Assembly (NCBI GenBank): GCA_937922925.1
Contig: CALAKU010000008.1
Span: forward strand, 51,853-115,852
DNA: 64,000 bases
Reading direction: 5' to 3'
Source: an uncultured Arenicella sp.
Lineage (GTDB): Bacteria; Pseudomonadota; Gammaproteobacteria; Arenicellales; Arenicellaceae
Below the pieces are notes generated by a model, which ran no database searches, had not been told where the DNA came from, and saw only the letters and a list, made by a program, of their open reading frames with translations. The position numbers and the translations under genes are program-made. Each line of letters begins with the position of its first letter. The first letter of the stretch is position 1. Shown one piece after another: positions 26,177 through 34,741 of this stretch.

Positions 26177-27412
26177 ATGCGCAGAGTGTTATTGGTCATC
26201 GCGGCTGTGATCGTAGGCTATGGTGTCTACCTGCTGACTTTGATTGGCCCGGGTAACTACGTCAAAATATACGCTGGCAATTACCTATGGGAAATGCGGC
26301 TGGTGGGCTTTTTAATTGCCGTCGCCGTCTTTGTCTTGGCTCTGTATCTATTGATTGCCTTGTTTCGCTTCGCATGGCGTTCGCCAAAGTCATTTAGTGC
26401 GTGGCGACAGCGCAGTAAACGCAAGCAAGCTGATCAAAACCTGGGTTCCGGATATTTGTCGTTGATTAAAGGCGATTGGCGTCGAGCTGAGAAGCAGCTG
26501 CTGACCAAAACAGATGTCAGTGGTGTGCCATATTTAAATTATTTGGCCGCGGCGCAGGCCGCTCAAGAGCAAGGTAAAACCAGCAAGCGAGACGAGTATT
26601 TAAATGCGGCGCTCAAAAGCGCACCAAAGTCGCGTTTTGCCATTGGCCTTGCCAAAGCACGTTTGCATCTTACGGCTGGTGAAATAGATCAGGCCGAAGC
26701 AACCATCAATGATCTGCAAGAGCAAGGTAAGAAAAACGCTCAATACCTTGGTTTGGCGATACAAACGTATATGGCTGCTGGCCATACAGAGCAAGCAAAA
26801 GCCTTGCTGCCCAGCGCCCGTAAATACGACGCGTTACCCTCAGGTCAGCTGGATGCGATCAGTGATCAGGCCTATACAGCGAGCCTCTCTTTAGGGAGCA
26901 GCCCAAGCACCGCTTGGAAGGCGTTGCCAAAACCGCAACGCGCTAAATCCCACAATGTGGCGATTTACGCGCAAGCCCTAATTAATCAACAAGAGTTTGG
27001 CGAAGCTGAAAAAATATTGCGATCTGCATTAAAGCAATCGCTAGACACTGATCTGATTCGATTGTTTGGGCGGCTCGAAAGTGAAAAGCCAGCCAAGTTG
27101 CGAAAAGCCGTTGAGAGCTGGTTGATTGCTAACCCAAATAACGCCGAACTGCGTCTTGCTGCTGGCCGTTTTGCCATGCAAGAGAAAAATTTTGAGGTGG
27201 CGGAAACCCATCTGCAAAGCGCCATCCAAACCGCGCAGTTACCGCAAGCATACGCACTTTTGGGAGAGCTATATCAAAGCAATGAAGACAGCACCAAAGC
27301 ATTGCAGCTTTATCGTTTAGGTATGGCGGCGTTGTCGAGTAATGAAGACAAGCAGCTAAATCAAACCTTGGCGCTCACGACTGGAGAATTGATTCCCGCC
27401 ACTGAAAGTTAG
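26177..27412 (+). CDS. hemY: HemY-like TPR membrane protein
   Basis: A 411-residue protein with two N-terminal membrane segments (RRVLLVIAAVIVGYGVYLL and LVGFLIAVAVFVLALYLLIALF) and a long helical TPR region behind them, as in the HemY protein of gammaproteobacteria. It is not the Gram-positive oxidase of the same name. In E. coli it has been linked to heme synthesis and complex formation, but no catalysis is known. The frame is open from 26129 inside hemX, but the ATG at 26177, one base after the hemX stop, is the clear start. It is the last gene of the heme cluster. Confidence 0.9.
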   Translation: MRRVLLVIAAVIVGYGVYLLTLIGPGNYVKIYAGNYLWEMRLVGFLIAVAVFVLALYLLIALFRFAWRSPKSFSAWRQRSKRKQADQNLGSGYLSLIKGDWRRAEKQLLTKTDVSGVPYLNYLAAAQAAQEQGKTSKRDEYLNAALKSAPKSRFAIGLAKARLHLTAGEIDQAEATINDLQEQGKKNAQYLGLAIQTYMAAGHTEQAKALLPSARKYDALPSGQLDAISDQAYTASLSLGSSPSTAWKALPKPQRAKSHNVAIYAQALINQQEFGEAEKILRSALKQSLDTDLIRLFGRLESEKPAKLRKAVESWLIANPNNAELRLAAGRFAMQEKNFEVAETHLQSAIQTAQLPQAYALLGELYQSNEDSTKALQLYRLGMAALSSNEDKQLNQTLALTTGELIPATES

Positions 27413-27457
27413 GCTATATTGATGCCAACTTCTTAACGCACGCGCTTTTTAAATTTT

Positions 27458-28276
27458 ATGCCAGAGCTGCCTGAGGTCGAAACCACATTACGAGGTATTG
27501 AACCTTTTGTTGACGGGAAGACTTTAACAAAAGTGTGCGTTCGAGAAACGCGGCTGCGATGGCCCGTACCAAAAGCCGCTCTGGCGCGCCTATGCGGTCA
27601 GCGAGTTGTGTCGATGGAACGGCGTGCGAAATACATCTTAATAAATTTCGATAAAGCCACAATTTTGTTGCATCTAGGGATGTCGGGCTCATTACGAGTG
27701 CTGCCAAGGGCACAGTCTCCAGACAAGCATGACCACATTGATCTCGAGTTTGATGAGCAACACATCATCCGTTTAAACGACCCGCGTAGATTTGGTTGCT
27801 GTTTGGCGCTGGAGCCACCGCTTGATCAACACGCCTTACTTGCAAATTTAGGCCCTGAACCACTTGAGGCAGATTTTGGCGGCAACCTATTGTTTCGCCG
27901 CTCTAGAGGTCGTAAGCAAGCGGTTAAAAATTTTATTATGGACGGTAAAGTGGTGGTTGGCGTCGGCAATATTTATGCTAGCGAATCGCTTTTCAAAGCC
28001 GGTATTCGCCCCGGTACGGCCGCCGGCCGCATTAGTAAAAAACGCTATGAATTATTAGCCTCGGCTATCAAAGAGGTGCTAGGCAAAGCAATACTCGCCG
28101 GCGGTACTACGTTGAATGACTTTACCCAAGCCGATGGCAAGCCCGGTTACTTTCGTCACGAGCTGCAAGTCTACGCGCGCGACAACGAACCTTGCCATCA
28201 GTGTGGAACCAAGATTCGTTCAAAAGTTCTGGGCCAACGAAACACATTCTATTGCCCCTCTTGCCAACGGTATTGA
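27458..28276 (+). CDS. mutM: Formamidopyrimidine-DNA glycosylase
   Basis: A 272-residue base excision repair glycosylase that removes 8-oxoguanine and ring-opened purines. The catalytic N-terminal Pro and Glu follow the start (PELPEVETT). Lys near residue 56 (RRAKYILI) is the helper lysine. The C-terminal zinc finger has the four Cys in CHQCG and CPSCQ. Length equals the family norm. It follows hemY by 45 bases in the same direction. Read-through is possible but not shown. Confidence 0.97.
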   Translation: MPELPEVETTLRGIEPFVDGKTLTKVCVRETRLRWPVPKAALARLCGQRVVSMERRAKYILINFDKATILLHLGMSGSLRVLPRAQSPDKHDHIDLEFDEQHIIRLNDPRRFGCCLALEPPLDQHALLANLGPEPLEADFGGNLLFRRSRGRKQAVKNFIMDGKVVVGVGNIYASESLFKAGIRPGTAAGRISKKRYELLASAIKEVLGKAILAGGTTLNDFTQADGKPGYFRHELQVYARDNEPCHQCGTKIRSKVLGQRNTFYCPSCQRY

Positions 28277-28498
28277 AAAGCCTTCAGCGTTACAAAAAAG
28301 CCAACAGGTTTGGCCTTATAGAAAGCCCTTAAGGCTAACAAGCAAAGAGCCCTGAACCATATTAAATTCTACTTATCGTTGTTACACGAGATTTTGTATG
28401 GGATTGCTGTGCTTCTCATATTGCACTTATTTACAATCCATAATCCTAAACCTATGCTGAGTACTTCAATTAATCAGACTGGCTCATCCTTTACTAAG

Positions 28499-28515
28499 GC
28501 CCTTGGAACAAGGGC
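28499..28515. repeat. Perfect 7-bp inverted repeat in the leader of the oligopeptidase gene
   Basis: GCCCTTG and CAAGGGC flank a GAA centre, 44 bases before the start at 28559. It has no T run on either side. It could be an operator or a leader hairpin. Confidence 0.35.
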
Positions 28516-28558
28516 GCTAAAAAAGCGGCGGCCCGGTCACCGATTTACGTGCTCAAAA

Positions 28559-30769
28559 ATGATTCGACTTTTTCTTACTTTACTTACTAGCCTTGTTTTA
28601 CTATCGGCTTGCCAACCTGACTCATCGGCGCCCAGTGCTCCGCAATCCAATTCTATGTCTGAGATTTCTAAGTCTGAATTATCTAATTCTAAACATCGTC
28701 GTCTAAAGCAACTAAGTAGTGCAGCCCCGCTTGCACCAACCATTGATTACAGCGCGCAGTATCATGGACGAACCTTGAGTGACCCATACCATTGGTTGAA
28801 AGATCAAGACTATCCACAAGTAAATGACGAACCAGTGCTTGACTATTTAACAAAGGAAAATGCGTACTACGATAAATTTTTGAGTCCACACAAAGGTTTT
28901 GTTGAAACCGTTTTTCAAGAATTCAAAGGTCGCACGGATGAGCAAGAAACTTCGGTACCTTACATTGATAATGGCTACGAGTATCGTTGGTTTTATAAGC
29001 CTGGCCAAGATTACCGAGTTCGCGCCCGCAAAAACCTAGAGACCGGCGAAGAGCAAGTGTTTCTGGATGAAAATATCTTAGCCAAAGATCATGAGTACTT
29101 TGTGTTAGGCGATTGGGACATCAGCGCAGACAATAAAACTTTGGCGTATTCTTACGATACCTCAGGGGATGAGCGTTATCGAGTTGCGTTTATTGACTTG
29201 GCCAGTGGCCAAGCTTTGGCCGATACCTTAGAAGATGTGAGCGGGCAAATTGCGTTCAGCTCAGACAATAAAAAAGTAATGTACGCTCTCTTGGAGCAAG
29301 ACCGATGGCTAGCTAAACACATCAAGGTGCACACTATTGGCCAGACACAGGCAGACGATGCGACGATTTACTTTGAAGAGGACGACGGCTTTTTTCTTGG
29401 TTTTGGTTTAAGCAGTTCTAAGGAATACATGTTGATTGTCAGCTCGCAAAGCCAAGTGAGCGAAACCTATGCGCTGGCCGCTGATTTTAGTGGTGAACTA
29501 AAACAATTGGTCTCTCGAGACAAAAGCTTTACGCAGTCGGTCGATCACGCTCATGGGCACTTTTACATTTTGGCCAACGATACGCATACCAATTTTCGCC
29601 TAGCAAAAGTTTCCGATCAGAATCCAAGCTATAGCCAATGGGAAACCTTGATCGAAGGTAGCGACGATTCCTATCTAATTAACCTTAAGACCTTTGATGG
29701 CTTTATTGCTTTGAAGACCCGCGACCAAGGTCTTGAAGCTTTGTCGATACGAGACTACCAAGGCGACACGCGCGCCATCCCGTTTCCAGAGGATTTGTTT
29801 ACGGTTGATATCGGTGTTAACCCAGAGTTTGGTCAAGATCATTTAAGACTCTCGTACGAGTCAATGATTACACCGGCCTCGGTCTACGATTATCAGTTAA
29901 GCACTCAGAAGTTGATTGAGCGCAAGGTGCAAAAAATTCCTTCCGGCTACGATAAAACTCAATATGAAACCAAACGCCTGATGGCCCCAGCGCGCGATGG
30001 CACGCTAGTGCCGGTTTCGTTAGTTTATAAAAAAGGCATGACTCGAGACGCTTCTCAACCAGTGTGGTTATACGGATACGGTGCGTATAGCATTACTGTC
30101 GACCCGAGTTTTTCCAGCGCGCGTTTAAGTGCCTTGGATCGTGGATTTATCTACGCCATTGCGCACGTGCGTGGCGGTGCGATGATGGGCTATCAATGGT
30201 ATCTCGATGGCAAACTAAAAAAACGTCAAAACACCTTTACTGATTTTGTCGATGTGGCTCAATTTTTGATCGACGAAAAGTATACTGCCAAGGGAAATAT
30301 CTCTATCTCTGGGCGCAGCGCAGGCGGCGAATTAATGGGTGCAGCGGTCATACAAGCTCCGGAACTATGGCGATCGGTAAATCTAGGGGTGCCGTTTGTG
30401 GATGTGCTCAATACCATGCTCGATGCGAGCTTGCCGCTTACGCCGCCAGAATGGAAAGAGTGGGGCAATCCAATAGAAAGCGCCGACGATTATGATTTGA
30501 TAGAATCCTATTCGCCGTACGACAATATTGAAAAACGCGACTACCCCCCAATGTTTGTAAGCGGTGGCCTAAATGATCCAAGGGTTACCTATTGGGAGCC
30601 CGCCAAATGGGCCGCTAAGATGCGTGCAAACAAAACCGATGATAATTTGTTGGTGATGCGCATGAACATGGGAGCAGGTCACTTTGCTAATAGTGGTCGC
30701 TACGGGCGATTGAAAGACTATGCCGAAGAATACGTGTTTATGTTTTTAGCCCATGGAATCACTGAATAA
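28559..30769 (+). CDS. Prolyl oligopeptidase family lipoprotein (oligopeptidase B-like)
   Basis: A 736-residue S9 serine peptidase with an N-terminal beta-propeller (to about residue 470) and a C-terminal hydrolase domain. The triad is Ser587 (SGRSAGGELMG), Asp673 (GLNDPRVTYWEP) and His708 (MGAGHFANSGRYG). The GRSAGG elbow and the ERYRV-type propeller are those of oligopeptidase B, which cleaves peptides after basic residues. A lipobox (LLSAC, acylated Cys near residue 17) makes it envelope-anchored, which is unusual for a family best known in the cytoplasm. The frame is open from 28379, but the ATG at 28559 starts the signal peptide. It overlaps the next gene by 17 bases. Confidence 0.93.
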   Translation: MIRLFLTLLTSLVLLSACQPDSSAPSAPQSNSMSEISKSELSNSKHRRLKQLSSAAPLAPTIDYSAQYHGRTLSDPYHWLKDQDYPQVNDEPVLDYLTKENAYYDKFLSPHKGFVETVFQEFKGRTDEQETSVPYIDNGYEYRWFYKPGQDYRVRARKNLETGEEQVFLDENILAKDHEYFVLGDWDISADNKTLAYSYDTSGDERYRVAFIDLASGQALADTLEDVSGQIAFSSDNKKVMYALLEQDRWLAKHIKVHTIGQTQADDATIYFEEDDGFFLGFGLSSSKEYMLIVSSQSQVSETYALAADFSGELKQLVSRDKSFTQSVDHAHGHFYILANDTHTNFRLAKVSDQNPSYSQWETLIEGSDDSYLINLKTFDGFIALKTRDQGLEALSIRDYQGDTRAIPFPEDLFTVDIGVNPEFGQDHLRLSYESMITPASVYDYQLSTQKLIERKVQKIPSGYDKTQYETKRLMAPARDGTLVPVSLVYKKGMTRDASQPVWLYGYGAYSITVDPSFSSARLSALDRGFIYAIAHVRGGAMMGYQWYLDGKLKKRQNTFTDFVDVAQFLIDEKYTAKGNISISGRSAGGELMGAAVIQAPELWRSVNLGVPFVDVLNTMLDASLPLTPPEWKEWGNPIESADDYDLIESYSPYDNIEKRDYPPMFVSGGLNDPRVTYWEPAKWAAKMRANKTDDNLLVMRMNMGAGHFANSGRYGRLKDYAEEYVFMFLAHGITE

Positions 30770-31661
30770 TAATTCAGCTAATGCGATTGACCCTCAGTTT
30801 GTCGACTATCTTGTCGACAAACCGTGCCTAACCTATGTGCAACCCAAAGATTCCGCTTTGCGAAAGTGGGTTGTCACGCAACTCGAATTTGCTCTTGGCC
30901 GAAAGAAGCTTGAACGCGTTTATTGGCGTTTAAAAGAATCCCCCTTTGACGTAACAACCTTTTTCGGGCGTGCCATTCGTGCTGGCGGTTTAGACGTTGA
31001 GCATCTTGGTTTGCAACCGAATGAAATCAGGGTTGATGGCCCCATGGTTATTTTGGCCAACCATCCCTTTGGAATTGTGGATGGAATGGTCTTGTGCGAT
31101 ATCGCGGCCAAGATGCGCGGCGATTTTCGTATCTTAATTAATTCAGTTTTGTGTCAAGACGCCGATCTGGTGCCGCATTTTTTGCCTGTGGATTTCGAAA
31201 ACACCAAGCGTGCGACGAAAACCAATATACGCTCGAAACAGTTGGCACTGGATGCTTTATCGCAGAATATCCCCTTACTGGTTTTTCCTAGTGGCATGGT
31301 TTCGACTGCCTCTAAGCTGGGTTTTGGGCAAGTGAAAGACAGCCCCTGGACAACCTTCGCGGCTAAGCTGGTGCGCCAATCTAAAGCGACCGTGCTGCCG
31401 ATTCATTTTCATGGGCGTAATAGCCGTAAGTTTCATGTGGCTTCGCATATCGCTGAGCCGTTGCGAATGGGAATGCTAATGCACGAAGCTCTGAATAAGT
31501 TTGGTGGTAGAGTCAGTGTCACGATTGGTGAGCCGATTGAATGGCGGTCGCTGGAACATCACGAATCTCGTCGTGCCCTAACGGAAGCGCTCTACGAGCA
31601 AGTGCAACAATTAGGCACCGATCATTCAGGCGCCGATAGAGTCAACAGCCTAAACGGATAG
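30753..31661 (+). CDS. Lysophospholipid acyltransferase, hemolysin/OlsF type
   Basis: A 302-residue PlsC-fold acyltransferase. The catalytic motif is NHPFGIVDG (about residues 102-110), where His and Asp are five residues apart as in the OlsB/OlsF 'hemolysin-like' branch. That branch acylates ornithine-lipid precursors, whereas the PlsC type has four. A second conserved block is FPSGMVS (about residue 178). There are no strong membrane segments. Which lipid it makes is unknown; ornithine lipid is possible but needs a partner gene that I do not see here. Its start lies inside the end of the oligopeptidase gene, so the two are coupled. Confidence 0.85.
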   Translation: MESLNNNSANAIDPQFVDYLVDKPCLTYVQPKDSALRKWVVTQLEFALGRKKLERVYWRLKESPFDVTTFFGRAIRAGGLDVEHLGLQPNEIRVDGPMVILANHPFGIVDGMVLCDIAAKMRGDFRILINSVLCQDADLVPHFLPVDFENTKRATKTNIRSKQLALDALSQNIPLLVFPSGMVSTASKLGFGQVKDSPWTTFAAKLVRQSKATVLPIHFHGRNSRKFHVASHIAEPLRMGMLMHEALNKFGGRVSVTIGEPIEWRSLEHHESRRALTEALYEQVQQLGTDHSGADRVNSLNG

Positions 31662-31689
31662 CGTGTACTAGTAACTGAACTCGCTCGGC

Positions 31690-32142
31690 TTAATCTGGGT
31701 TAAGAATAAGATTGATAATGGGCGTGATCCGAGCAGGGGCGCCGCCTTGATCGCTTGGTTCAGGATTGTCTTGAGGTGGTGATGGGTCAGGAGGATCTGT
31801 AGGCGGGTCTGGGTCTGGATCTGAGTTGATGCGAGTAAAGGTGACGCCCACAGTTCTTGAGCTAATCATAATGACTTCGCAATCTTGATTCCCTGAGCAA
31901 CTTCCACTCCAAGAATCGAATTCCCAGCCCAAAGCTGGTTGGGCCCGCACTTCGACTAAATCGCCAAAATCAAAGCCGGCACTGGCGGCCGTACAGCCTA
32001 TTCCGCAGAACAAACCCGAGGGCCGTGTCGTAATCAAACCTTGGCCTTCTTTTGCCACAAACAAAACTTGCTCATTCAATTGCGCATAGGCAGTTGGTGC
32101 AGCCCACATCAAAGCGAGAAGCGCAACGAGTCTAATCGACAT
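31690..32142 (-). CDS. Exported protein with an InlB-type beta-repeat and Pro/Asp-rich tail
   Basis: A 150-residue protein with a signal peptide (cut near residue 20, TAYA/QLN). It carries one 'bacterial repeat' domain of the InlB B-repeat style (GLITTRPSGLFCGIGC... GWEFDSWSGSCSGN... TVGVTFTRI, about residues 33-103). Four Cys probably form two disulphides. The tail, from about 105, is almost only Asp, Pro, Ser and Glu (DPDPDPPTDPPDP) before a short hydrophobic end. This looks like a surface-linked or truncated member of larger repeat proteins. Function unknown. It stands alone. Confidence 0.75.
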   Translation of the reverse strand: MSIRLVALLALMWAAPTAYAQLNEQVLFVAKEGQGLITTRPSGLFCGIGCTAASAGFDFGDLVEVRAQPALGWEFDSWSGSCSGNQDCEVIMISSRTVGVTFTRINSDPDPDPPTDPPDPSPPQDNPEPSDQGGAPARITPIINLILNPD

Positions 32143-32394
32143 GTCAGACCTCCTTTAACAACAGCCCCAAGGCTTAACCGCAACCCACACAAAATAACAG
32201 TCGCTCAGCATAATGTAAGCACCAGTCTATATTGAGATAGCTTAAGAGAACGGTAATCTATGTCAATAAACTGGTGTTAGCCGCAATGTGTCCAAATTGA
32301 GGTACTATCCATTCCAACAATAGAGTCGATTACGGTTTCGTTGGCGGCTATCTAGCTTGCGACGAATTAATGGCTTATTTGAAAGAGGTGTGGC

Positions 32395-32817
32395 TTGGCT
32401 CAATGGCAACAAAGTGAAGTAATAATCAGAAGCGAAGGGCGTTCGATAATTGAGGTCGGGCATCATGTTCAAGCGAAAGTAGAAGAGTCGGCAATTCAAA
32501 TTGGCCTTTGCCATGTGTTCTTGCTGCACACCAGCGCCTCACTTATTTTGTGTGAGAACGCCGACCCCACGGTGCTTACCGATTTAGAAATGATCATGCA
32601 GAGATTGGCGCCAGACGGTGACCCGGCTTATCAACATAATTATGAAGGCGATGATGACATGGCCGCGCATGTGCGGTCGGTATTGACGACCAATGACGTA
32701 AGTCTACCGATTGGTAATGGCCGACTTAAGTTGGGAACTTGGCAAGGGCTATTTCTGTTTGAGCATCGTTATCAACCGCATCGTCGTCGACTGGTCGTTA
32801 CCATTACAGGGAATTGA
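32395..32817 (+). CDS. YjbQ-type UPF0047 protein
   Basis: A 140-residue single-domain protein with the family blocks HTSASLILCENADP and the terminal HRRRLVVTITGN. E. coli YjbQ and relatives can substitute for thiamine-phosphate synthase in vitro, but their native role is unsettled. The start I use is a TTG with a strong site (AGAGGTG) about four bases upstream; no in-frame ATG precedes the domain. A small downstream frame begins at the stop and is probably coupled. Confidence 0.9.
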   Translation: MAQWQQSEVIIRSEGRSIIEVGHHVQAKVEESAIQIGLCHVFLLHTSASLILCENADPTVLTDLEMIMQRLAPDGDPAYQHNYEGDDDMAAHVRSVLTTNDVSLPIGNGRLKLGTWQGLFLFEHRYQPHRRRLVVTITGN

Positions 32818-33002
32818 GCGCCAGAAGCGACGCGTTGCTGACCACGTCAAGTGACGGTGACGACCGCCGTCAATTCTTGGTTTGGGAACAAGGTCGCCTG
32901 ATTGTCGATGCGCCTTCAGCACGATTGCTGCGAAAGCTCTCGGTATTGGCTAAGCACTTGGATGCTAAGTTAGTGATTCCTAAAACACGTCGTTTGCTCT
33001 GA
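32814..33002 (+). CDS. Small hypothetical protein overlapping the YjbQ stop
   Basis: A 62-residue frame starting with TTG at 32814, four bases before the end of the YjbQ gene's stop. It has no membrane segment; the core is QFLVWEQGRLIVDAPSARLLRKLSVLAKHLDAKLV. Codon use in that part resembles the neighbours, and the overlap suggests translational coupling. The function is unknown, and the first 17 residues may not be translated. Confidence 0.45.
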   Translation: MSARSDALLTTSSDGDDRRQFLVWEQGRLIVDAPSARLLRKLSVLAKHLDAKLVIPKTRRLL

Positions 33003-33061
33003 GGCATGTGACTATGTTGGGGGCTTTGTTGAGGGCTTATAGTCGTGGCCATGCCTGGGCT

Positions 33062-33295
33062 TTAAAATACCCCAAATAGCCTGACTCCAAATACCATGCC
33101 AGCGCCTAAGTAGAGGCTACAGAGGATCAAGCCAATACCCCAAACCCACATCCACATAACCCCGCCTTTGCGCCCGAGAATGGTGAGCGCGAGGCCAATT
33201 ACCACGCCTAAGATCGCTGTTAGCACCAGCATGTCGTCACTCGCATGAACCGCTAGTTGTTCTTTGGGAATTTCGCCTTCTCTGTAGCGTGCCAC
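33062..33295 (-). CDS. Small membrane protein downstream of gor
   Basis: A 77-residue protein with two hydrophobic segments (about residues 23-40 VLTAILGVVIGLALTIL and 48-72). It starts with GTG at 33295, 16 bases after the gor stop, in the same direction. I do not recognise it. The short gap makes co-transcription with gor likely. Confidence 0.6.
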   Translation of the reverse strand: MARYREGEIPKEQLAVHASDDMLVLTAILGVVIGLALTILGRKGGVMWMWVWGIGLILCSLYLGAGMVFGVRLFGVF

Positions 33296-33311
33296 AATTG
33301 GTTAGCCAAGC

Positions 33312-34658
33312 TTAGTCTTTGTTGCGCATGGTGCAAAATTCTTCGGCGGTGCTTGGATGAATTCCGACCGTTGCATCGAAATCGGCTTTCGTCGCCCCCG
33401 CTTTAATGGCAATGGCGATACCTTGCATGATCTCCGCTGCGTCTGGCCCAACCATATGCGCGCCAACGACTTTGTTACTCGTGGCGTCTACCACGAGTTT
33501 CATCATGGTGCGCTCAGTGTTGTCAGTGATCGTGTGTTTGAGAACACGAAAGCTTGAAGTATACGTGTCTACCTCACCGTAGTGGTTTCTGGCCTCTGAC
33601 TCGCTTAAGCCAACGCTGCCTACGGGCGGTTGCGAGAAGACCGCTGAAGGCACATTGCTGTGATCGGCCAGCCGAGGCTTATTGCCAAAGACCGTGTCAG
33701 CAAAAGCGTGACCTTCCATCGTAGCCACTGGCGTTAAGGCTATGCGATCGGTTACGTCACCAACCGCAAATATGTGTTCGATATTGGTTTGAGATTCTTT
33801 ATTAACGCGGATCTCGCCCTTTGCCCCAAGCTCTACACCAGCGGCGCCCAGATTCAAATCGCCAGTATTGGGTGCGCGCCCAGTAGCAAATAGAACGCAA
33901 TCCACCTCAAGTAAGGTGCCGTCGGTAAGCGTGACCTTGCGGCGACCCTCAGAGGTGAGTTCGATTGCCGTGACGTTAGTATCGGTTCTAAGATCAATTC
34001 CTTTTTTAACGATCTCTTCTTGCAAGTGTTTGGCGACTTCGTCATCGAAGCCGCGCAGAATTTGCTCACCACGATAAATCAAATGTGTGTCGCTGTTCAT
34101 GCCATTGAGAATGCCTGCAAACTCAACAGCAATGTAACCGCCGCCAACCACAATCGCCGACATCGGCTGTTGTTCTAGATGAAAAATCTCGTTCGAGCTA
34201 ATGGCGTACTCGATGCCTGGAATGGCTGGCATAAATGGGGTGCCGCCGGTTGCAATCAGAATTTTGTCAGCGCTGATTTCTTGTTCACCAACTTGAATGG
34301 TATTGGCGTCAATAAATTGGCCGCTGCCGTGCAAAATTTCAACACCGGCATTCTTTAATAAGTTTTCGTATATGCCGTTGAGCCGATCGATTTCAGTGTC
34401 TTTGTTGCGAATCAGTGTTGACCAATCAAAGCCATTGACCGAAACATCCCAACCATAGAACTGACTGTCGTGAAAGTCTTCATGATAGTGAGCTGCGTAG
34501 ACCATCATTTTTTTTGGTACGCAGCCGCGAATAACGCAGGTGCCTCCGTAGCGGAATTCTTCACAGATGGCGACTTTGGCGCCGTGACCTGCTGAGATAC
34601 GCGCGGCTCTAACGCCGCCAGAACCGCCACCAATGACGATAAGATCATAATGTTGCAT
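33312..34658 (-). CDS. gor: Glutathione-disulfide reductase
   Basis: A 448-residue FAD flavoprotein that reduces oxidised glutathione with NADPH. The FAD motif is GGGSGG at residues 10-15 and the redox disulphide is Cys41/Cys46 (GGTCVIRGCVPKK). The NADPH-binding segment is VVGGGYIAVEFAG, and the catalytic His-Glu pair is in GIHPSTAEEF near the C-terminus. The length is the family norm. It works with gshA (52762) in glutathione metabolism, although the two lie 19 kb apart. It starts 14 bases from the end of the rpoH terminator. Confidence 0.95.
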   Translation of the reverse strand: MQHYDLIVIGGGSGGVRAARISAGHGAKVAICEEFRYGGTCVIRGCVPKKMMVYAAHYHEDFHDSQFYGWDVSVNGFDWSTLIRNKDTEIDRLNGIYENLLKNAGVEILHGSGQFIDANTIQVGEQEISADKILIATGGTPFMPAIPGIEYAISSNEIFHLEQQPMSAIVVGGGYIAVEFAGILNGMNSDTHLIYRGEQILRGFDDEVAKHLQEEIVKKGIDLRTDTNVTAIELTSEGRRKVTLTDGTLLEVDCVLFATGRAPNTGDLNLGAAGVELGAKGEIRVNKESQTNIEHIFAVGDVTDRIALTPVATMEGHAFADTVFGNKPRLADHSNVPSAVFSQPPVGSVGLSESEARNHYGEVDTYTSSFRVLKHTITDNTERTMMKLVVDATSNKVVGAHMVGPDAAEIMQGIAIAIKAGATKADFDATVGIHPSTAEEFCTMRNKD

Positions 34659-34671
34659 GATTAAATCCGGT

Positions 34672-34703
34672 AAATAAGAAAAGGGCTCTGATAACAGAGC
34701 CCT
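34672..34703 (-). terminator. Rho-independent terminator of rpoH
   Basis: On the minus strand AGGGCTCT and AGAGCCCT form an eight-pair stem around a six-base loop, followed by TTTTCTTATTT. It lies 38 bases after the rpoH stop and just before the gor start, so gor needs its own promoter or read-through. Confidence 0.85.
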
Positions 34704-34741
34704 AGTGTAGTAACTAATCGAATAATGTCACGATGAATCGG

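Noticed and set aside
28379-28558. N-terminal extension of the oligopeptidase gene
   Set aside because: It would bury the lipobox in the interior; the ATG at 28559 begins a proper lipoprotein signal.
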